This document shows positions 1 through 11,978 of a DNA stretch of 64,000 nt, piece by piece. The stretch covers positions 1,045,501-1,109,500 of the forward strand of contig NZ_LT840185.1 in NCBI RefSeq assembly GCF_900177405.1, read 5' to 3'. The notes below the pieces were generated by a model. That model worked only from the letters and a program-made list of their open reading frames with translations. It was not told where the DNA came from and did not search any database. A program made the translations under genes and the position numbers. Every line of letters starts with the position of its first letter. Position 1 is the first letter of the stretch. The stretch is from Allosphingosinicella indica (GTDB lineage: Bacteria; Pseudomonadota; Alphaproteobacteria; Sphingomonadales; Sphingomonadaceae).

Positions 1-1
1 C

Positions 2-127
2 GGCCGCTTCCTCGAGAAGCACGGCCGATCCGGCGTTCCCCTCTACCTCTGGTATGCACCCGGCAAGCCGGTTGAGGTGCTGCCGCAGGTCCTGACCCCC
101 AGCCGCCTCACCGAACTGAAGATATAG
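2..127 (+). CDS. DsbD-like thiol:disulfide interchange protein, C-terminal end (partial)
   Basis: Only the last 41 codons are in the window, reading GRFLEKHGRSGVPLYLWY and ending in PSRLTELKI. This tail resembles the C-terminal thioredoxin-fold domain of DsbD/DipZ-type reductases, which move electrons across the inner membrane to periplasmic disulfide proteins. The stop lies 9 bp before the next gene, with its ribosome site (AGGAGAGA) between, so the two are probably one operon. The next product is an exported redoxin, which fits a shared redox role. The family call rests on a short tail and is moderate. Confidence 0.6.
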   Translation, partial: GRFLEKHGRSGVPLYLWYAPGKPVEVLPQVLTPSRLTELKI

Positions 128-136
128 GAGAGAGAC

Positions 137-742
137 ATGAAACCGATCCTCGCCATCGCCGCCGCAGTCGTGCTGGCCGCGCCCGCGATCGCCGCCGTCC
201 AGGTCGGCCAGGCCGCCCCCAACTTCAAGCTCAACGATGCCGACGGCAAGGTCGTCACCCTCTCGGACTTCCGCGGCAAGACCGTAGTGCTCGAATGGCA
301 CAACCCCGGCTGCCCCTTCGTCCAGAAGCATTACAAGAGCGGCAACATGCAGAAGACGCAGGCCGCCGCCGCGAAGGACGGCGCGGTGTGGCTGACGATC
401 AATTCCGGCGCGCCTGGCAAGCAGGGTCACATGTCCGGCGCGGAAGCCAAGAAGCTGGTCGCCGACGAGAAGGCGCGTTCGACCGCCTATCTGCTCGATC
501 CCAAGGGCGTCGTCGGCAAGGGTTATGACGCCAAGACCACCCCGCACATGTACATCGTCGATGCCAAGGGCACCCTGGTCTACGCCGGCGGGATCGACGA
601 CAAGCCGACCGCCAATGCCGCCGACATCGCCGGCGCGCGCAATCATGTCGCCGCCGCGCTCGCCGAGATGAAGGCCGGCAAGCCGGTCTCGATCTCGACC
701 AGCCGCCCCTATGGCTGCGCGGTCAAATATCCGGAGGCGTGA
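137..742 (+). CDS. Exported redoxin / thioredoxin-family protein
   Basis: A 201-aa protein with a Sec signal peptide (residues 1 to about 20, cleavage after AIA-A) followed by a peroxiredoxin-like thioredoxin fold. The active-site region reads HNPGCPF with a single Cys59. A second Cys (about 194) lies in the C-terminal PYGC motif, as seen in PRX-like-1 proteins that lack a CXXC pair. It is expected in the periplasm as a thiol peroxidase or reductase partner. A strong AGGAGAGA site precedes the ATG. It follows a DsbD-like gene by 9 bp, which would supply its electrons. The substrate is unknown. Confidence 0.8.
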   Translation: MKPILAIAAAVVLAAPAIAAVQVGQAAPNFKLNDADGKVVTLSDFRGKTVVLEWHNPGCPFVQKHYKSGNMQKTQAAAAKDGAVWLTINSGAPGKQGHMSGAEAKKLVADEKARSTAYLLDPKGVVGKGYDAKTTPHMYIVDAKGTLVYAGGIDDKPTANAADIAGARNHVAAALAEMKAGKPVSISTSRPYGCAVKYPEA

Positions 743-798
743 GCCACCACCATCGCCGCCGCTGTTGACCTGCAACGCGGCGGCGATATGGCGCGGCC

Positions 799-1803
799 AT
801 GCGCTTCTTCTCCGACAATGCCGCCGCCGTCTGCCCCGAGGTGATGGCGGCGCTTACCGAAGCCAATCACGTCGACACCGCTTATGACGGCGATGCGCTG
901 AGCAAGCGGCTCGACGACGCTTTCTCCGATCTGTTCGAAACCCGCTGCCGCGCCATCTGGGTGGCGACGGGGACGGCGGCGAACAGCCTGGCGCTGGCGG
1001 CCTTGTGCCCGCCTCATGGCGCGATCGTCTGTCACCGCGACGCGCATATCCAGAACGACGAATGCGGTGCGCCCGAATTCTATACCCACGGCGCCAAGCT
1101 GCTGCTCGCCGACGGCGAGGGCGCGAAGCTGACGCCGGAGACGATCCGCGCGCTGCTCGCCGGGGTGCGCGACGATGTGCATCAGGTGCAGCCCGCCGCG
1201 CTCTCGATCACCAACGCCACCGAATATGGGCTGGTCTACACGCCCGATGAGGTGAAGGCGCTGGGCGATCTGTGCCGCGAGAAAGAGCTCGGATTCCACG
1301 TGGACGGCGCGCGCTTCGCCAATGCGGTGGCGCGACTCGATTGCCGCCCAGCCGACCTGACGTGGCGTGCGGGCGTCGATGCGCTGAGCTTCGGCTTCGT
1401 CAAGAATGGCGGCATGTCGGCCGAGGCGCTGATATTCTTCGACACCGCGCTTGCCGACGCGACACTCTATCGCAAGAAGCGCGCAGGCCACCTGCTCTCC
1501 AAGGGCCGCTTCCTCGCCGCGCAGATCCTGGCGATGCTGGAGGACGGCGTCTGGCTGCGCAACGCCCGCGCCGCCAACGATGCCGCGGCGCGGATCGGGG
1601 CGGCAGCCGGCGGAGATCGCCTCGTGCTGCCGGTCGAGGCGAACGAGGTGTTCCTGCGCGTCACGCCGGAAGAAGCAGCCGCGCTCCGCGATCAGGGCTT
1701 CGACTTCTACGACTGGGGCCCGGGCGAGGCGCGGCTGGTCGCGAGCTGGGACCAGCGGCCGGAGGACGTTTCCGCGCTCGCCGCCGCCATCGCCGCGCTC
1801 TGA
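799..1803 (+). CDS. Threonine-aldolase family PLP-dependent lyase
   Basis: A 334-aa fold-type I PLP enzyme of the L-threonine aldolase / beta-eliminating lyase family, of normal length. It shows the substrate-loop start (SDNAAAVCPEVMAAL), the HVDGAR segment, and the probable PLP-binding Lys202 in FGFVKNGGMS. Family members cleave L-threonine or L-allo-threonine to glycine and acetaldehyde, though related lyases act on other beta-hydroxy amino acids, so the substrate is not fixed by sequence. The ATG at 799 has a poor Shine-Dalgarno but is the only start that keeps the conserved N-terminus. The exporter gene follows after 23 bp. Confidence 0.82.
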   Translation: MRFFSDNAAAVCPEVMAALTEANHVDTAYDGDALSKRLDDAFSDLFETRCRAIWVATGTAANSLALAALCPPHGAIVCHRDAHIQNDECGAPEFYTHGAKLLLADGEGAKLTPETIRALLAGVRDDVHQVQPAALSITNATEYGLVYTPDEVKALGDLCREKELGFHVDGARFANAVARLDCRPADLTWRAGVDALSFGFVKNGGMSAEALIFFDTALADATLYRKKRAGHLLSKGRFLAAQILAMLEDGVWLRNARAANDAAARIGAAAGGDRLVLPVEANEVFLRVTPEEAAALRDQGFDFYDWGPGEARLVASWDQRPEDVSALAAAIAAL

Positions 1804-1826
1804 GTGCGATCCGCCATGACGAAGGG

Positions 1827-2735
1827 ATGATGGCACCGCGGGTGCTGATCCCCTTCATCGTCGTCACTCTGATCTGGGGATCGACCTGGATCGTCATCAA
1901 GGACCAGCTCGGCGCGGTCCCGCCCACCTGGTCGGTCGCCTATCGCTTCACCGCCGCCGCCGCCGCGATGTTTTTCTATGCACTGTGGAAGGGCGTGCCG
2001 CTCCGCATCGGAAGGCGCGGGCATTTGTTCGCTCTGTCATTCGGGCTTCCGCAATTCTTCCTGAACTTCAACCTCGTCTACGCGGCCGAACATTACATCA
2101 CCTCGGGCCTCTGCGCCGTGCTGTTCGCGCTGCTGCTCGTTCCCAATAGCGCGCTTGGCTGGCTGTTCCTGAAGCATCGGATCACGCCGCGCTTCCTCGC
2201 CGGATCGGCGATCGCCACCGCCGGCGTCGCACTGCTCTTCGTGCAGGAGATGCGCAGCACCGCGCTCGCGCCGGGGGCGGTGCTGCTCGGCATCGGCCTA
2301 ACCCTCGCCGCGGTGCTCTCCGCCTCGGTCGCCAACATCCTCCAGGCGACCGAGCGCGCGCGATCGATGCCGGTGGAAGGCGCGCTCGCCTGGGGCATGG
2401 CCTATGGTGTCGCCGCCAACATCCTCCTCGCGCTCATCCTCTACGGGCCGCCGGCGATCGAATATCGCGCGGGCTATTGGGCAGGCGTGCTCTACCTCGG
2501 CCTCGTCGCCTCGGCGCTCGCCTTCCCGCTCTACTTCGGCGTCATCCGCGCGGTAGGGCCGGGCAAGGCGGCTTATTCCAGCCTGCTGGTGCCGATCATC
2601 GCGATGGGCTTTTCGACGGTGCTGGAGGGCTATCACTGGTCGCCGCTCGCCGTCGCGGGCGGCGTGCTGGCGCTCGTCGGCCTGTTTGTCGCGCTCAAAG
2701 CACGGCGGCCCAATCCCGTGCCGATCGCCGATTAG
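1827..2735 (+). CDS. DMT-superfamily (EamA) transporter
   Basis: About 302 aa with ten predicted membrane helices and two EamA repeats. The opening TLIWGSTWIVIKDQLG is typical of RhaT/YdcZ-like drug/metabolite exporters. The frame is open far upstream, but GAAGGG sits directly before tandem ATGs at 1827/1830, so translation begins there. It lies 23 bp after the aldolase-type gene and may be co-transcribed. Its last 4 bases overlap the end of the convergent M23 peptidase gene. The substrate cannot be told. Confidence 0.85.
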   Translation: MMAPRVLIPFIVVTLIWGSTWIVIKDQLGAVPPTWSVAYRFTAAAAAMFFYALWKGVPLRIGRRGHLFALSFGLPQFFLNFNLVYAAEHYITSGLCAVLFALLLVPNSALGWLFLKHRITPRFLAGSAIATAGVALLFVQEMRSTALAPGAVLLGIGLTLAAVLSASVANILQATERARSMPVEGALAWGMAYGVAANILLALILYGPPAIEYRAGYWAGVLYLGLVASALAFPLYFGVIRAVGPGKAAYSSLLVPIIAMGFSTVLEGYHWSPLAVAGGVLALVGLFVALKARRPNPVPIAD

Positions 2736-3835
2736 TCCGGGAAACGAACAACGCTGTTCGGCCCCGGCAGGACGGGCTTTCCGTCCGACGGCGCGAGCGG
2801 CTGCCACCGCCCGCCCTTCGCGAAGGCGTCGATCGACGGATAGGCACCGATTTCCCGGACGCCGTCGATCGCGAACGGAAGCCCTTCCGCACCGAGCGGT
2901 GAATTGGCGTCGGCGATGTGGAAGTGCAGGTGCGGCTCGGACCCCTGGCCGGTGAAGCCCAGCGCGCCGATCTCCTGCCCGCGGCGCACCCTGTCGCCGA
3001 CGCGCACCTTCAGTCCCGGCTTTAGATGCTCGTAGAAGGCATAGCGGCCGCCACCGATGTCGATCGCGATGTAATTGCCGGTGGCGTCGGCGAGCGTCTC
3101 GACGCCCTGAGGCGCGATGGTGCCCGGCTCCGCGACATCGTCGCGCGCGGCGATCACGATGCCGTCGGCAACGGCGAGCACCGGCGCGCCATAGCCGTGC
3201 GATGCGGAAAGCGGCTGGCCGCGGCCTTCGCCGCGCGTCGTCCCGCCCTTGGCGCCGAGCTTGAGGAAATCGACCGCGAACCGGCCCGGTATCCGCGCCT
3301 TGCCGCCCACCGCATAGACGACGCGGCGGTGGCCGCGCTCCATGCCCGCATCATAGACCGCCGCCCACGGCCCGCCGCGGAGAGGCGGGCCGATCGCGAC
3401 CGCTGGCTTGCCGACCGTGGCCCGCACATCATCCGCCAGCAAACCGTCCGCGCCGACAATCCGGTGCGCGATGAACTCGGGCGGCGCGCCCGCGACCGTC
3501 AGATCGAGATAGGCGATGACGCGCTGGCCGGGCGCCACGATCGCAAGTCCCGCGCCCGCCCGTATCCCCGCGCGCCCGAGTGCAACGTCAAGCGTGGCGC
3601 CCTCGAGCCGCGCGAGGCGCTTGCCATCCGCGGTGACCTCGATCGCCGCGATCTCCAGCGGTTCGGCGGCAAAGTTGGTGAGGTGAAGCTCGTAGGCCAG
3701 GCGCTGGCCGTCGCGAACCGGAACGGGCTGCGGCGGATGGGGGACGCTGATGTCGAACCCCTGCCGGACCGGCACGGCAGGCGGAACAGCGGCGAGCAAC
3801 GCCAAGGCGGCGGCGATCAGAAGCGAAATGCGCAA
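2732..3835 (-). CDS. M23-family metallopeptidase, exported
   Basis: A 367-aa protein with a signal peptide (residues 1 to about 22), an N-terminal beta-rich region, and a C-terminal LytM/M23 peptidase domain. Zinc-ligand motifs are visible: RFAVDF stands in place of the usual HxGxD first motif, a variant known in a subgroup of M23 proteins, and HLHFH is the second motif near residue 320. M23 enzymes cut peptide cross-bridges of murein in the periplasm. Whether this one is active depends on the variant first motif. It is convergent with the DMT exporter (4-bp overlap) and divergent from the TauE gene. Confidence 0.82.
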   Translation of the reverse strand: MRISLLIAAALALLAAVPPAVPVRQGFDISVPHPPQPVPVRDGQRLAYELHLTNFAAEPLEIAAIEVTADGKRLARLEGATLDVALGRAGIRAGAGLAIVAPGQRVIAYLDLTVAGAPPEFIAHRIVGADGLLADDVRATVGKPAVAIGPPLRGGPWAAVYDAGMERGHRRVVYAVGGKARIPGRFAVDFLKLGAKGGTTRGEGRGQPLSASHGYGAPVLAVADGIVIAARDDVAEPGTIAPQGVETLADATGNYIAIDIGGGRYAFYEHLKPGLKVRVGDRVRRGQEIGALGFTGQGSEPHLHFHIADANSPLGAEGLPFAIDGVREIGAYPSIDAFAKGGRWQPLAPSDGKPVLPGPNSVVRFPD

Positions 3836-3894
3836 CGCCCGTCTCCCACGATCCGCCCCTTCCGCCCGCCCTGGGAAATGGGTAGCGAAGGCGG

Positions 3895-4812
3895 GTGGAC
3901 ATCTACCTCCCCATCGCCGGGCTTTCCGTCAATGCGCTGGTGATCGTCGGGCTGGGCGGGATCGTCGGGCTGCTGACCGGGATGGTGGGCGTCGGCGGCG
4001 GCTTCCTCACCACGCCGATCCTGATCTTCTACGGCATTCCCCCCGCGGTGGCGGTCGCTTCCGCGACCACCCAGATCACTGGCGCCAGCGTCTCCGGCGT
4101 CATGGCGCACCAGCGCCGCAAGGGCGTCGACTATCGCATGGGCGCGGTGTTGATCGCAGGCGGCATCCTCGGCTCGCTCGCCGGCGGCGCGCTCTTCCGG
4201 CTGCTCCAGAACAGCGGCCAGATCGATACCGTCATCGCCTTGCTCTACGTGCTGCTGCTCGGCAGCATCGGCGCGCTGATGGCGAAGGAAGCGGCGATCG
4301 CGCTCGGCCTGATCAAGGCGAGCGAGAGGGCCACCGCCAAGCCCGCCAAACGCCACAATCCGCTGATCGCGATGCTGCCGATGCGCTGGCGCTTCTACCG
4401 CTCGGGCCTTTACATCTCGCCGCTGGCGCCGCTGCTGCTCGGCTTCCTGTCGGGCGTGCTGACCGTGCTGCTCGGCATCGGCGGCGGCTTCATCGTCGTT
4501 CCGGCGATGATCTACATTCTCGGCATGTCGACGCAGGTCGTCGTCGGCACCTCGCTGCTGATGATCCTCGCGGTCACCGCTGCCACGACGATGGTCCACG
4601 CCACCACCACCAAGTCGGTCGATATCGTCCTTGCCGCGCTGCTGCTTCTGGGCAGCGTGATCGGCGCGCAATATGGCGCACGGTTCGCGCAGAAAGCGAA
4701 GCCCGAACTGCTCCGCCTGCTGCTCGCTATCATCGTCCTCGCGGTGGCGGCGCGGATGGCGATCGGCCTCGGCTGGCGTCCTCCCGAAATCTACACGGTG
4801 CAATTGCTGTGA
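3895..4812 (+). CDS. TauE/SafE-family sulfite/sulfonate exporter
   Basis: A 305-aa polytopic inner-membrane protein with two TauE/SafE repeats, each led by a glycine-rich GMVGVGGGF or GIGGGF loop. The start is GTG (3895). Nearby upstream ATGs are out of frame. Family members export sulfite, sulfonates or related anions. The stop overlaps the GTG of the next gene (GTGA), so the two are translationally coupled. The partner is the TIGR02186 membrane-anchored protein that accompanies this TauE type in alphaproteobacteria. Confidence 0.85.
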   Translation: MDIYLPIAGLSVNALVIVGLGGIVGLLTGMVGVGGGFLTTPILIFYGIPPAVAVASATTQITGASVSGVMAHQRRKGVDYRMGAVLIAGGILGSLAGGALFRLLQNSGQIDTVIALLYVLLLGSIGALMAKEAAIALGLIKASERATAKPAKRHNPLIAMLPMRWRFYRSGLYISPLAPLLLGFLSGVLTVLLGIGGGFIVVPAMIYILGMSTQVVVGTSLLMILAVTAATTMVHATTTKSVDIVLAALLLLGSVIGAQYGARFAQKAKPELLRLLLAIIVLAVAARMAIGLGWRPPEIYTVQLL

Positions 4813-5570
4813 GACTGCCCCGCGCCGCCTTCGCCGCGTTGATCGCGCCGCTCATGATCAGCGCCACCGAGCCCGTGCTGGTGCCCGACGTCTCACAGCG
4901 CGACATCCAGATCCGCTACTCCTTCACTGGCGCGGAGCTGCTGCTGTTCGGTGCGATCCTCTATCCGCGCGGCCAGGTGCCCGACGATCCCGCCGACATT
5001 GCGGTGGTGGTGAAGGGCCCGCTCGAGCCGATCCTGGTGCGCGAGAAGCAGAAGGTGGCGGGCATCTGGATGAACGTCGAGAGCGAGCGGTTTCGCTCCG
5101 CGCCCTCCTTCTACGCGGTCGCCTCCTCGCGCCCGCTACCCGAGCTGGTCGATGACCGGATGGCGGCGATCTACGAGCTGGGGCTCGATTATCTCCAGCT
5201 CTCGCCCGGCGCGGGCGGCACGGCGGAGATGCGGCGCCGCTTCGAAGGCGGACTCATCGATCTCAAGAAACGCGCGCAGCTTTATTACGAGGACCCAAAG
5301 GGCGTCGAGATCAGCGAGGGCGTGCTCTATCGCGCACGCATCCCCATTCCAGCGCGCGTGCCGGTCGGCAAGTTCACGGCGGAGACCTTCCTGATCCAGG
5401 ACGGCCGCGTGGTCGCGGGCGCGGTGCGCGACATCAATATCGAGAAGCTGGGCTTCGAGCGGTTCGTCGCCGACAGTGCCGATCGTCATTCCTGGCTCTA
5501 CGGCCTCGCCGCGGTTGCGCTTGCGCTCCTGCTCGGCTGGGGCGCGAGTGCCGTCTTCCGCCGCCAGTAA
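4809..5570 (+). CDS. TIGR02186-family membrane-anchored protein
   Basis: About 253 aa, with an N-terminal signal segment, a soluble periplasmic domain (about 25-220) and one C-terminal membrane helix (about 228-248) ending FRRQ. The sequence matches TIGR02186, an alphaproteobacterial family of unknown biochemical role that is found next to TauE/SafE transporters. The GTG start at 4809 overlaps the TauE stop by 4 bp. Longer readings into tauE in this frame are not supported. An accessory role in anion export is inferred from linkage only. Confidence 0.8.
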   Translation: MRLPRAAFAALIAPLMISATEPVLVPDVSQRDIQIRYSFTGAELLLFGAILYPRGQVPDDPADIAVVVKGPLEPILVREKQKVAGIWMNVESERFRSAPSFYAVASSRPLPELVDDRMAAIYELGLDYLQLSPGAGGTAEMRRRFEGGLIDLKKRAQLYYEDPKGVEISEGVLYRARIPIPARVPVGKFTAETFLIQDGRVVAGAVRDINIEKLGFERFVADSADRHSWLYGLAAVALALLLGWGASAVFRRQ

Positions 5571-5660
5571 GAGGCCGCGCATCACGGGAAATCAGTTGTT
5601 TACGCATTTCGCGTAGCTCTCGGCGCTTCATGGGCCAGTGCAGCCAGGGATGACGCGCGA

Positions 5661-7346
5661 ATGACCGACATGATGAACCTCCACGGCGCTTTCCCGCGCG
5701 ACGAGGATGCCGGCTACACGGGCGCCGCCCGCCCGGCTCCGGTAGCGGCGCAACGCGAGGCCTTCGGCACCGTCATCGAGATCACCGGCGCCGGCGCGCG
5801 CATCCAGATCGACGGCCGGCGGCTGCGCGATCTCGCCAGCGACCCGGACCCGAGCGTCGCGCTTTCCGGCCAGGTCGGCAGCAACGTTAAGCTCGGCTTC
5901 AACCGCCGCTGGCTGGTCGCCACCGTCCGCAACCTCAAGATGACCGACGCCGCCGGCGACATGGTCATCGCCGACATCGACTTCCTCGGCGAAGGCGACG
6001 AGGGCGAAGGCGGAAGGCTCGCCAACTTCAAGCGCGGCATCACCGGCTATCCGATCCCGGGCGTCCGCGTCCACGCCGTCACCGGCGGCGATCTGAAACA
6101 GATGTTCGCCACCGACGACCGTCCGCACATCGAGATCGGCACCGTCTATCCGACGAAGGACGTCCGCGGCGCTCTCTATATCGACGCGCTGCTCGGCAAG
6201 CATTTCGCTTTGCTGGGATCGACCGGCACCGGCAAATCCACCTCCGCCGCGCTCATCATGCACCGCATCTGCGAATTGGCGCCCGAAGGCCATATCGTGA
6301 TGGTCGATCCGCACGGCGAATATTCGGCCGCGTTCAAGGGCCATGGCGAACTGTTCAACGTCGACAATCTCGCCATGCCCTACTGGCTGATGAACTTCGA
6401 GGAGCATTGCGAAGTGCTGCTCACCACCACCGGTGCGGACCGGCAGCAGGATGCCGACATCCTCGCCAAATGCCTGCTCATCGCGCGCGGTAAGAACCGT
6501 TCCGCCGAGGGCATCACCAAGCTGACCGTCGATGCGCCGATCCCTTATACGCTGACCGACCTCTTGGGTGCGATCACCAACGAGATGGGGCTGCTCAACA
6601 AGGCGACCGACACCGCGCCCTATATGCGGCTCAAGACCAAGATCGACGAGCTGAAGACCGATCCGCGCTACAGCTTCATGTTCTCCGGAATGCTGGTTGC
6701 GGACAGCATGCAGGGCTTCATCGCCAAGATCTTCCGCCTGCCCGCCAAGGGCAAGCCGATCTCGATCGTCGACGTCTCCGGCGTGCCGTCGGACATCGTC
6801 TCCGTCGTCGTCTCGGTACTCTCGCGCCTCGTCTTCGATTACGCGATCTGGTCGCGCAACGAGCTGCAACGCCCGGTGCTGCTCATCTGCGAGGAAGCGC
6901 ATCGCTACGTCCCCGCCGACAAGACCTCGACCGGCCAGGCGGTCCGCAAGATCCTCGAGCGGATCGCCAAGGAAGGCCGTAAGTATGGCGTCAGCCTCGG
7001 CCTCATTACCCAGCGCCCGTCCGATCTTGCCGAGGGCGTGCTCTCGCAATGCGGCACGATCATCGCGATGCGCCTCAACAACGACCGTGACCAGGCGTTC
7101 GTGAAGAGCACGATGCCGGAAGGCGCGCGCGGCTTCCTCGACGTCATCCCGGCGCTCCGCAACCGCGAGTGCATCGTCTGCGGCGAGGGCGTCTCGATCC
7201 CGATCCGCGTGACGTTCGACGATCTCGAGCGCGATCGCTGCCCGGCCTCGTCCGACCCGTTATTCTCCGCGCTCTGGAAACAGACGGGCGACGAGGAAGC
7301 GATGATCGGCCGCGTCGTCAAACGCTGGCGCTCCCAGGGGCGCTAA
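5661..7346 (+). CDS. HerA-like ATPase (DUF87 helicase family)
   Basis: A 561-aa ATPase with a small N-terminal HAS-barrel-like domain (about 35-150) and a RecA-type core. Walker A is GSTGTGKST (about 186-194) and Walker B is LLICEEAH. The QRPSDL motif lies near residue 455. HerA proteins are hexameric DNA translocases that usually work with NurA or other nucleases, but no nuclease gene is adjacent here. It appears to be a stand-alone chromosomal gene, separate from the HerA-type ATPase of the mobile element at 53.1-54.4 kb. Confidence 0.82.
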   Translation: MTDMMNLHGAFPRDEDAGYTGAARPAPVAAQREAFGTVIEITGAGARIQIDGRRLRDLASDPDPSVALSGQVGSNVKLGFNRRWLVATVRNLKMTDAAGDMVIADIDFLGEGDEGEGGRLANFKRGITGYPIPGVRVHAVTGGDLKQMFATDDRPHIEIGTVYPTKDVRGALYIDALLGKHFALLGSTGTGKSTSAALIMHRICELAPEGHIVMVDPHGEYSAAFKGHGELFNVDNLAMPYWLMNFEEHCEVLLTTTGADRQQDADILAKCLLIARGKNRSAEGITKLTVDAPIPYTLTDLLGAITNEMGLLNKATDTAPYMRLKTKIDELKTDPRYSFMFSGMLVADSMQGFIAKIFRLPAKGKPISIVDVSGVPSDIVSVVVSVLSRLVFDYAIWSRNELQRPVLLICEEAHRYVPADKTSTGQAVRKILERIAKEGRKYGVSLGLITQRPSDLAEGVLSQCGTIIAMRLNNDRDQAFVKSTMPEGARGFLDVIPALRNRECIVCGEGVSIPIRVTFDDLERDRCPASSDPLFSALWKQTGDEEAMIGRVVKRWRSQGR

Positions 7347-7352
7347 AGGCTT

Positions 7353-7377
7353 CGGATCGAAGTGGTACTTCGATCCG
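7353..7377. terminator. Perfect hairpin between convergent genes
   Basis: An 11-bp perfect stem (CGGATCGAAGT / ACTTCGATCCG) with a GGT loop lies between the ends of the HerA-like gene and the M23 peptidase gene. There is no long T-run, so it is a candidate bidirectional terminator or 3' stabiliser rather than a textbook one. Confidence 0.6.
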
Positions 7378-7398
7378 GGATTTCAGAAAGACAAGGGT

Positions 7399-8925
7399 TT
7401 AAGCCCCGTTCGCGGTTTTCGCGGGGGTCTCGGCGGTTGCCTGCTGGACCGGCTGGGCGCGGCCGCCCACCGGCACCGCGAGCAGCGACTTGAGCTGCGA
7501 GCGGAAGCGGGCGAGATCGGCGCCGGCGAGCTGGGCGCGGGTGGTGAACTTCACCGAGGCCGGATTGATCGCCGCGCCGTTGCGGTACATCTCGTAGTGG
7601 AGATGCGGACCGGTCGAGAGGCCGGTCGATCCGACATAGCCGATCACCTGGCCGCGGCGGACCTGGGAACCGGCGCGCGCGACGATGCGGCTCATGTGCG
7701 AATAGGAGGTGGCGAGCCCGCCGCCATGATCGATCCGCACCTGCTGGCCATAGCCGCCATGCCAGCCGGCACCGCTGACGCGGCCGTCGCTGGCGGCGAG
7801 GATCGGCGTGCCGTAGCCGGCGCGGAAATCCATCCCCTTGTGCATCCGCGAATAGCCGAGGATCGGGTGGCGGCGCATACCGAAGTTGGACGAGACGTTG
7901 CCCGGCACCGGCCGCTGCAACATGCCGGTGGTCTTGCCGACGCCCGACGCCTCGAACCACTGGGTGCGGCCGTCCTGATCCCACTGCATGAGCTGCAGGT
8001 TCTTGCCGCGGCTGCGCGACAGGCCGGCGTAGAGGAGCTTGCCCGATTCCGTCTCGCCGGTGGCGGCGCGGCGGTGCTCTAGGATGATGTCGAAACGGTC
8101 GTCGGCGCCCAGCGTATCGATGCCCGTCTGGCTGGCGACGGCGCGGATATAGCCCTCCACCGCCTTGGCGGGGGCGCCGGCGGCGCGCGCCGAGCGATAG
8201 AGGCTGGAGCCGATGCGGCCGGTGATGCGGAGCGGCGTATCGTCCACCGCGATCGGGATGGGGCGGACGGCGAGACGGCCGTCGACGCGCTCGACCGCCA
8301 TCTTGAGATCGAAGCGGGCGCGGAAAGTCAGCAGATCGAGCGGACGCGCGACCTGGCGGTTGGGGCGGCGGCCGAGCGTCACGTCGAGCACGGTCCCCGG
8401 CTTGATGTCGGTGAGCGGCAGCACGCCGGAGATCATGCCCGCGATCTGCTGCGCCTCGCCCGCGCCGACGCCGGAGCGTTCGAGGACGCGCGCGAGACCG
8501 TCACCGCGCGCCAGCGTCGCGAGCAGATCGACGCTCGGCCGCTCGGGCGTGTCGGTCAGCGGCTCGACCGCGTCGGTCGGCGCCATGCGGCGGCCGGTAT
8601 CGCCGCCGAAGGCGAGCGGCGCGATGGCGAGCGCGCGGGATTCCTCCCACTGCGCATCGGTGAGCTTGGGCGTCGAGGCGACGGCGATCGGCTCGAGGCC
8701 CGGCGCGAAGCTCCACGCCGCGAAGCACAGCGCGGTACAGGTCGCGAGGCCACGCAGCCATTCGCGCGAGCCGATGCGGACGCCGAGATCGACGACGAAT
8801 TCGAGATCGCGCGAACGGTCCTGAAGATCGGAAACGCGGGTGCCGAAACCCTTGGGCGCGCGGGGACGGCCAATGGCGTGATCGAGGCTGAGCGCCGCTG
8901 CACCCGCAGCCGGCCCGCCATTCAT
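7399..8925 (-). CDS. Membrane-anchored M23 metallopeptidase
   Basis: About 508 aa. A cytoplasmic N-terminus is followed by a membrane anchor (about residues 57-76), a long periplasmic middle region and a C-terminal LytM domain with HKGMDF and HLHYE zinc motifs. The layout matches murein DD-endopeptidases such as MepM. I chose ATG 8925, preceded by GGAAA; an upstream TTG at 8943 is in frame but has no ribosome site. The gene is divergent from the helicase gene, with 246 bp between. That spacer shows only a triple TAAAG direct repeat near 9029-9042. Confidence 0.85.
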   Translation of the reverse strand: MNGGPAAGAAALSLDHAIGRPRAPKGFGTRVSDLQDRSRDLEFVVDLGVRIGSREWLRGLATCTALCFAAWSFAPGLEPIAVASTPKLTDAQWEESRALAIAPLAFGGDTGRRMAPTDAVEPLTDTPERPSVDLLATLARGDGLARVLERSGVGAGEAQQIAGMISGVLPLTDIKPGTVLDVTLGRRPNRQVARPLDLLTFRARFDLKMAVERVDGRLAVRPIPIAVDDTPLRITGRIGSSLYRSARAAGAPAKAVEGYIRAVASQTGIDTLGADDRFDIILEHRRAATGETESGKLLYAGLSRSRGKNLQLMQWDQDGRTQWFEASGVGKTTGMLQRPVPGNVSSNFGMRRHPILGYSRMHKGMDFRAGYGTPILAASDGRVSGAGWHGGYGQQVRIDHGGGLATSYSHMSRIVARAGSQVRRGQVIGYVGSTGLSTGPHLHYEMYRNGAAINPASVKFTTRAQLAGADLARFRSQLKSLLAVPVGGRAQPVQQATAETPAKTANGA

Positions 8926-9171
8926 GTTTCCGAACTGATACAAGAAGGAAAAATGCCCCCTGCGCTGCGCGCAATGACCCCATGCCGCATGTGCGGCGCC
9001 CGTGCGAAGGACTGTGGGGAAACAGGGTTAAAGTAAAGTAAAGCGCCGCTTCCTCACGGAATCGCTGCGGCGAAAGGTGCGTGCGCGGGGATGAACGGAG
9101 CCCGGATTCGGGTTACCGCAGGGTGGTTTGCGGCGTTGCTTTCCGCCCTCGCCGCGCCAATCTAGGCAGAT

Positions 9172-11659
<2,488 letters not shown>

Positions 11660-11667
<8 letters not shown>

Positions 11668-11953
11668 GACGCTGCGGCTCGACAAATTCCTGTGGTTTGC
11701 GCGCATCGTGAAGACGCGGGCCTTGGCACAGGCAATGGCGGAAGCGGGGCGAATCCGCATGGACGGCCGCATCCTCGATCGTGCCCATGCCCCGGTCCGC
11801 TCCGGCGACGTGCTGAGCTTCGCGCAGCGCGGCACCGTCCGCGTGATCCGTATCCTCGCGCTCCCCGACCGCCGTGGCCCGCCCGACGAAGCGCGGGCGC
11901 TCTATGAGGCGGTTTCCGAGCAGCCGTTGACGAGCGGAGGCGGGCAGGATTAG
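11660..11953 (+). CDS. S4-domain RNA-binding protein (Hsp15-like)
   Basis: A 97-aa protein with an S4 fold at the N-terminus ([16 protein letters not shown]), like the ribosome-associated heat-shock protein Hsp15. It starts with GTG at 11660 inside the end of the helicase gene (8-bp overlap), so it is translationally coupled to it. Hsp15 binds 50S subunits carrying nascent chains in E. coli. Here a role in RNA metabolism with the helicase is equally likely. The ferredoxin gene follows after 25 bp. Confidence 0.85.
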
Positions 11954-11978
11954 GGCGAAGGCAGGGAGAAGCCGCGCA

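Noticed and set aside
5628-7049. 473-aa minus-strand frame opposite the HerA-like gene
   Set aside because: Low-complexity antisense frame; the plus strand encodes clear Walker motifs.
8926-8943. TTG start for the membrane M23 peptidase
   Set aside because: No ribosome site before the TTG; ATG 8925 has GGAAA upstream.
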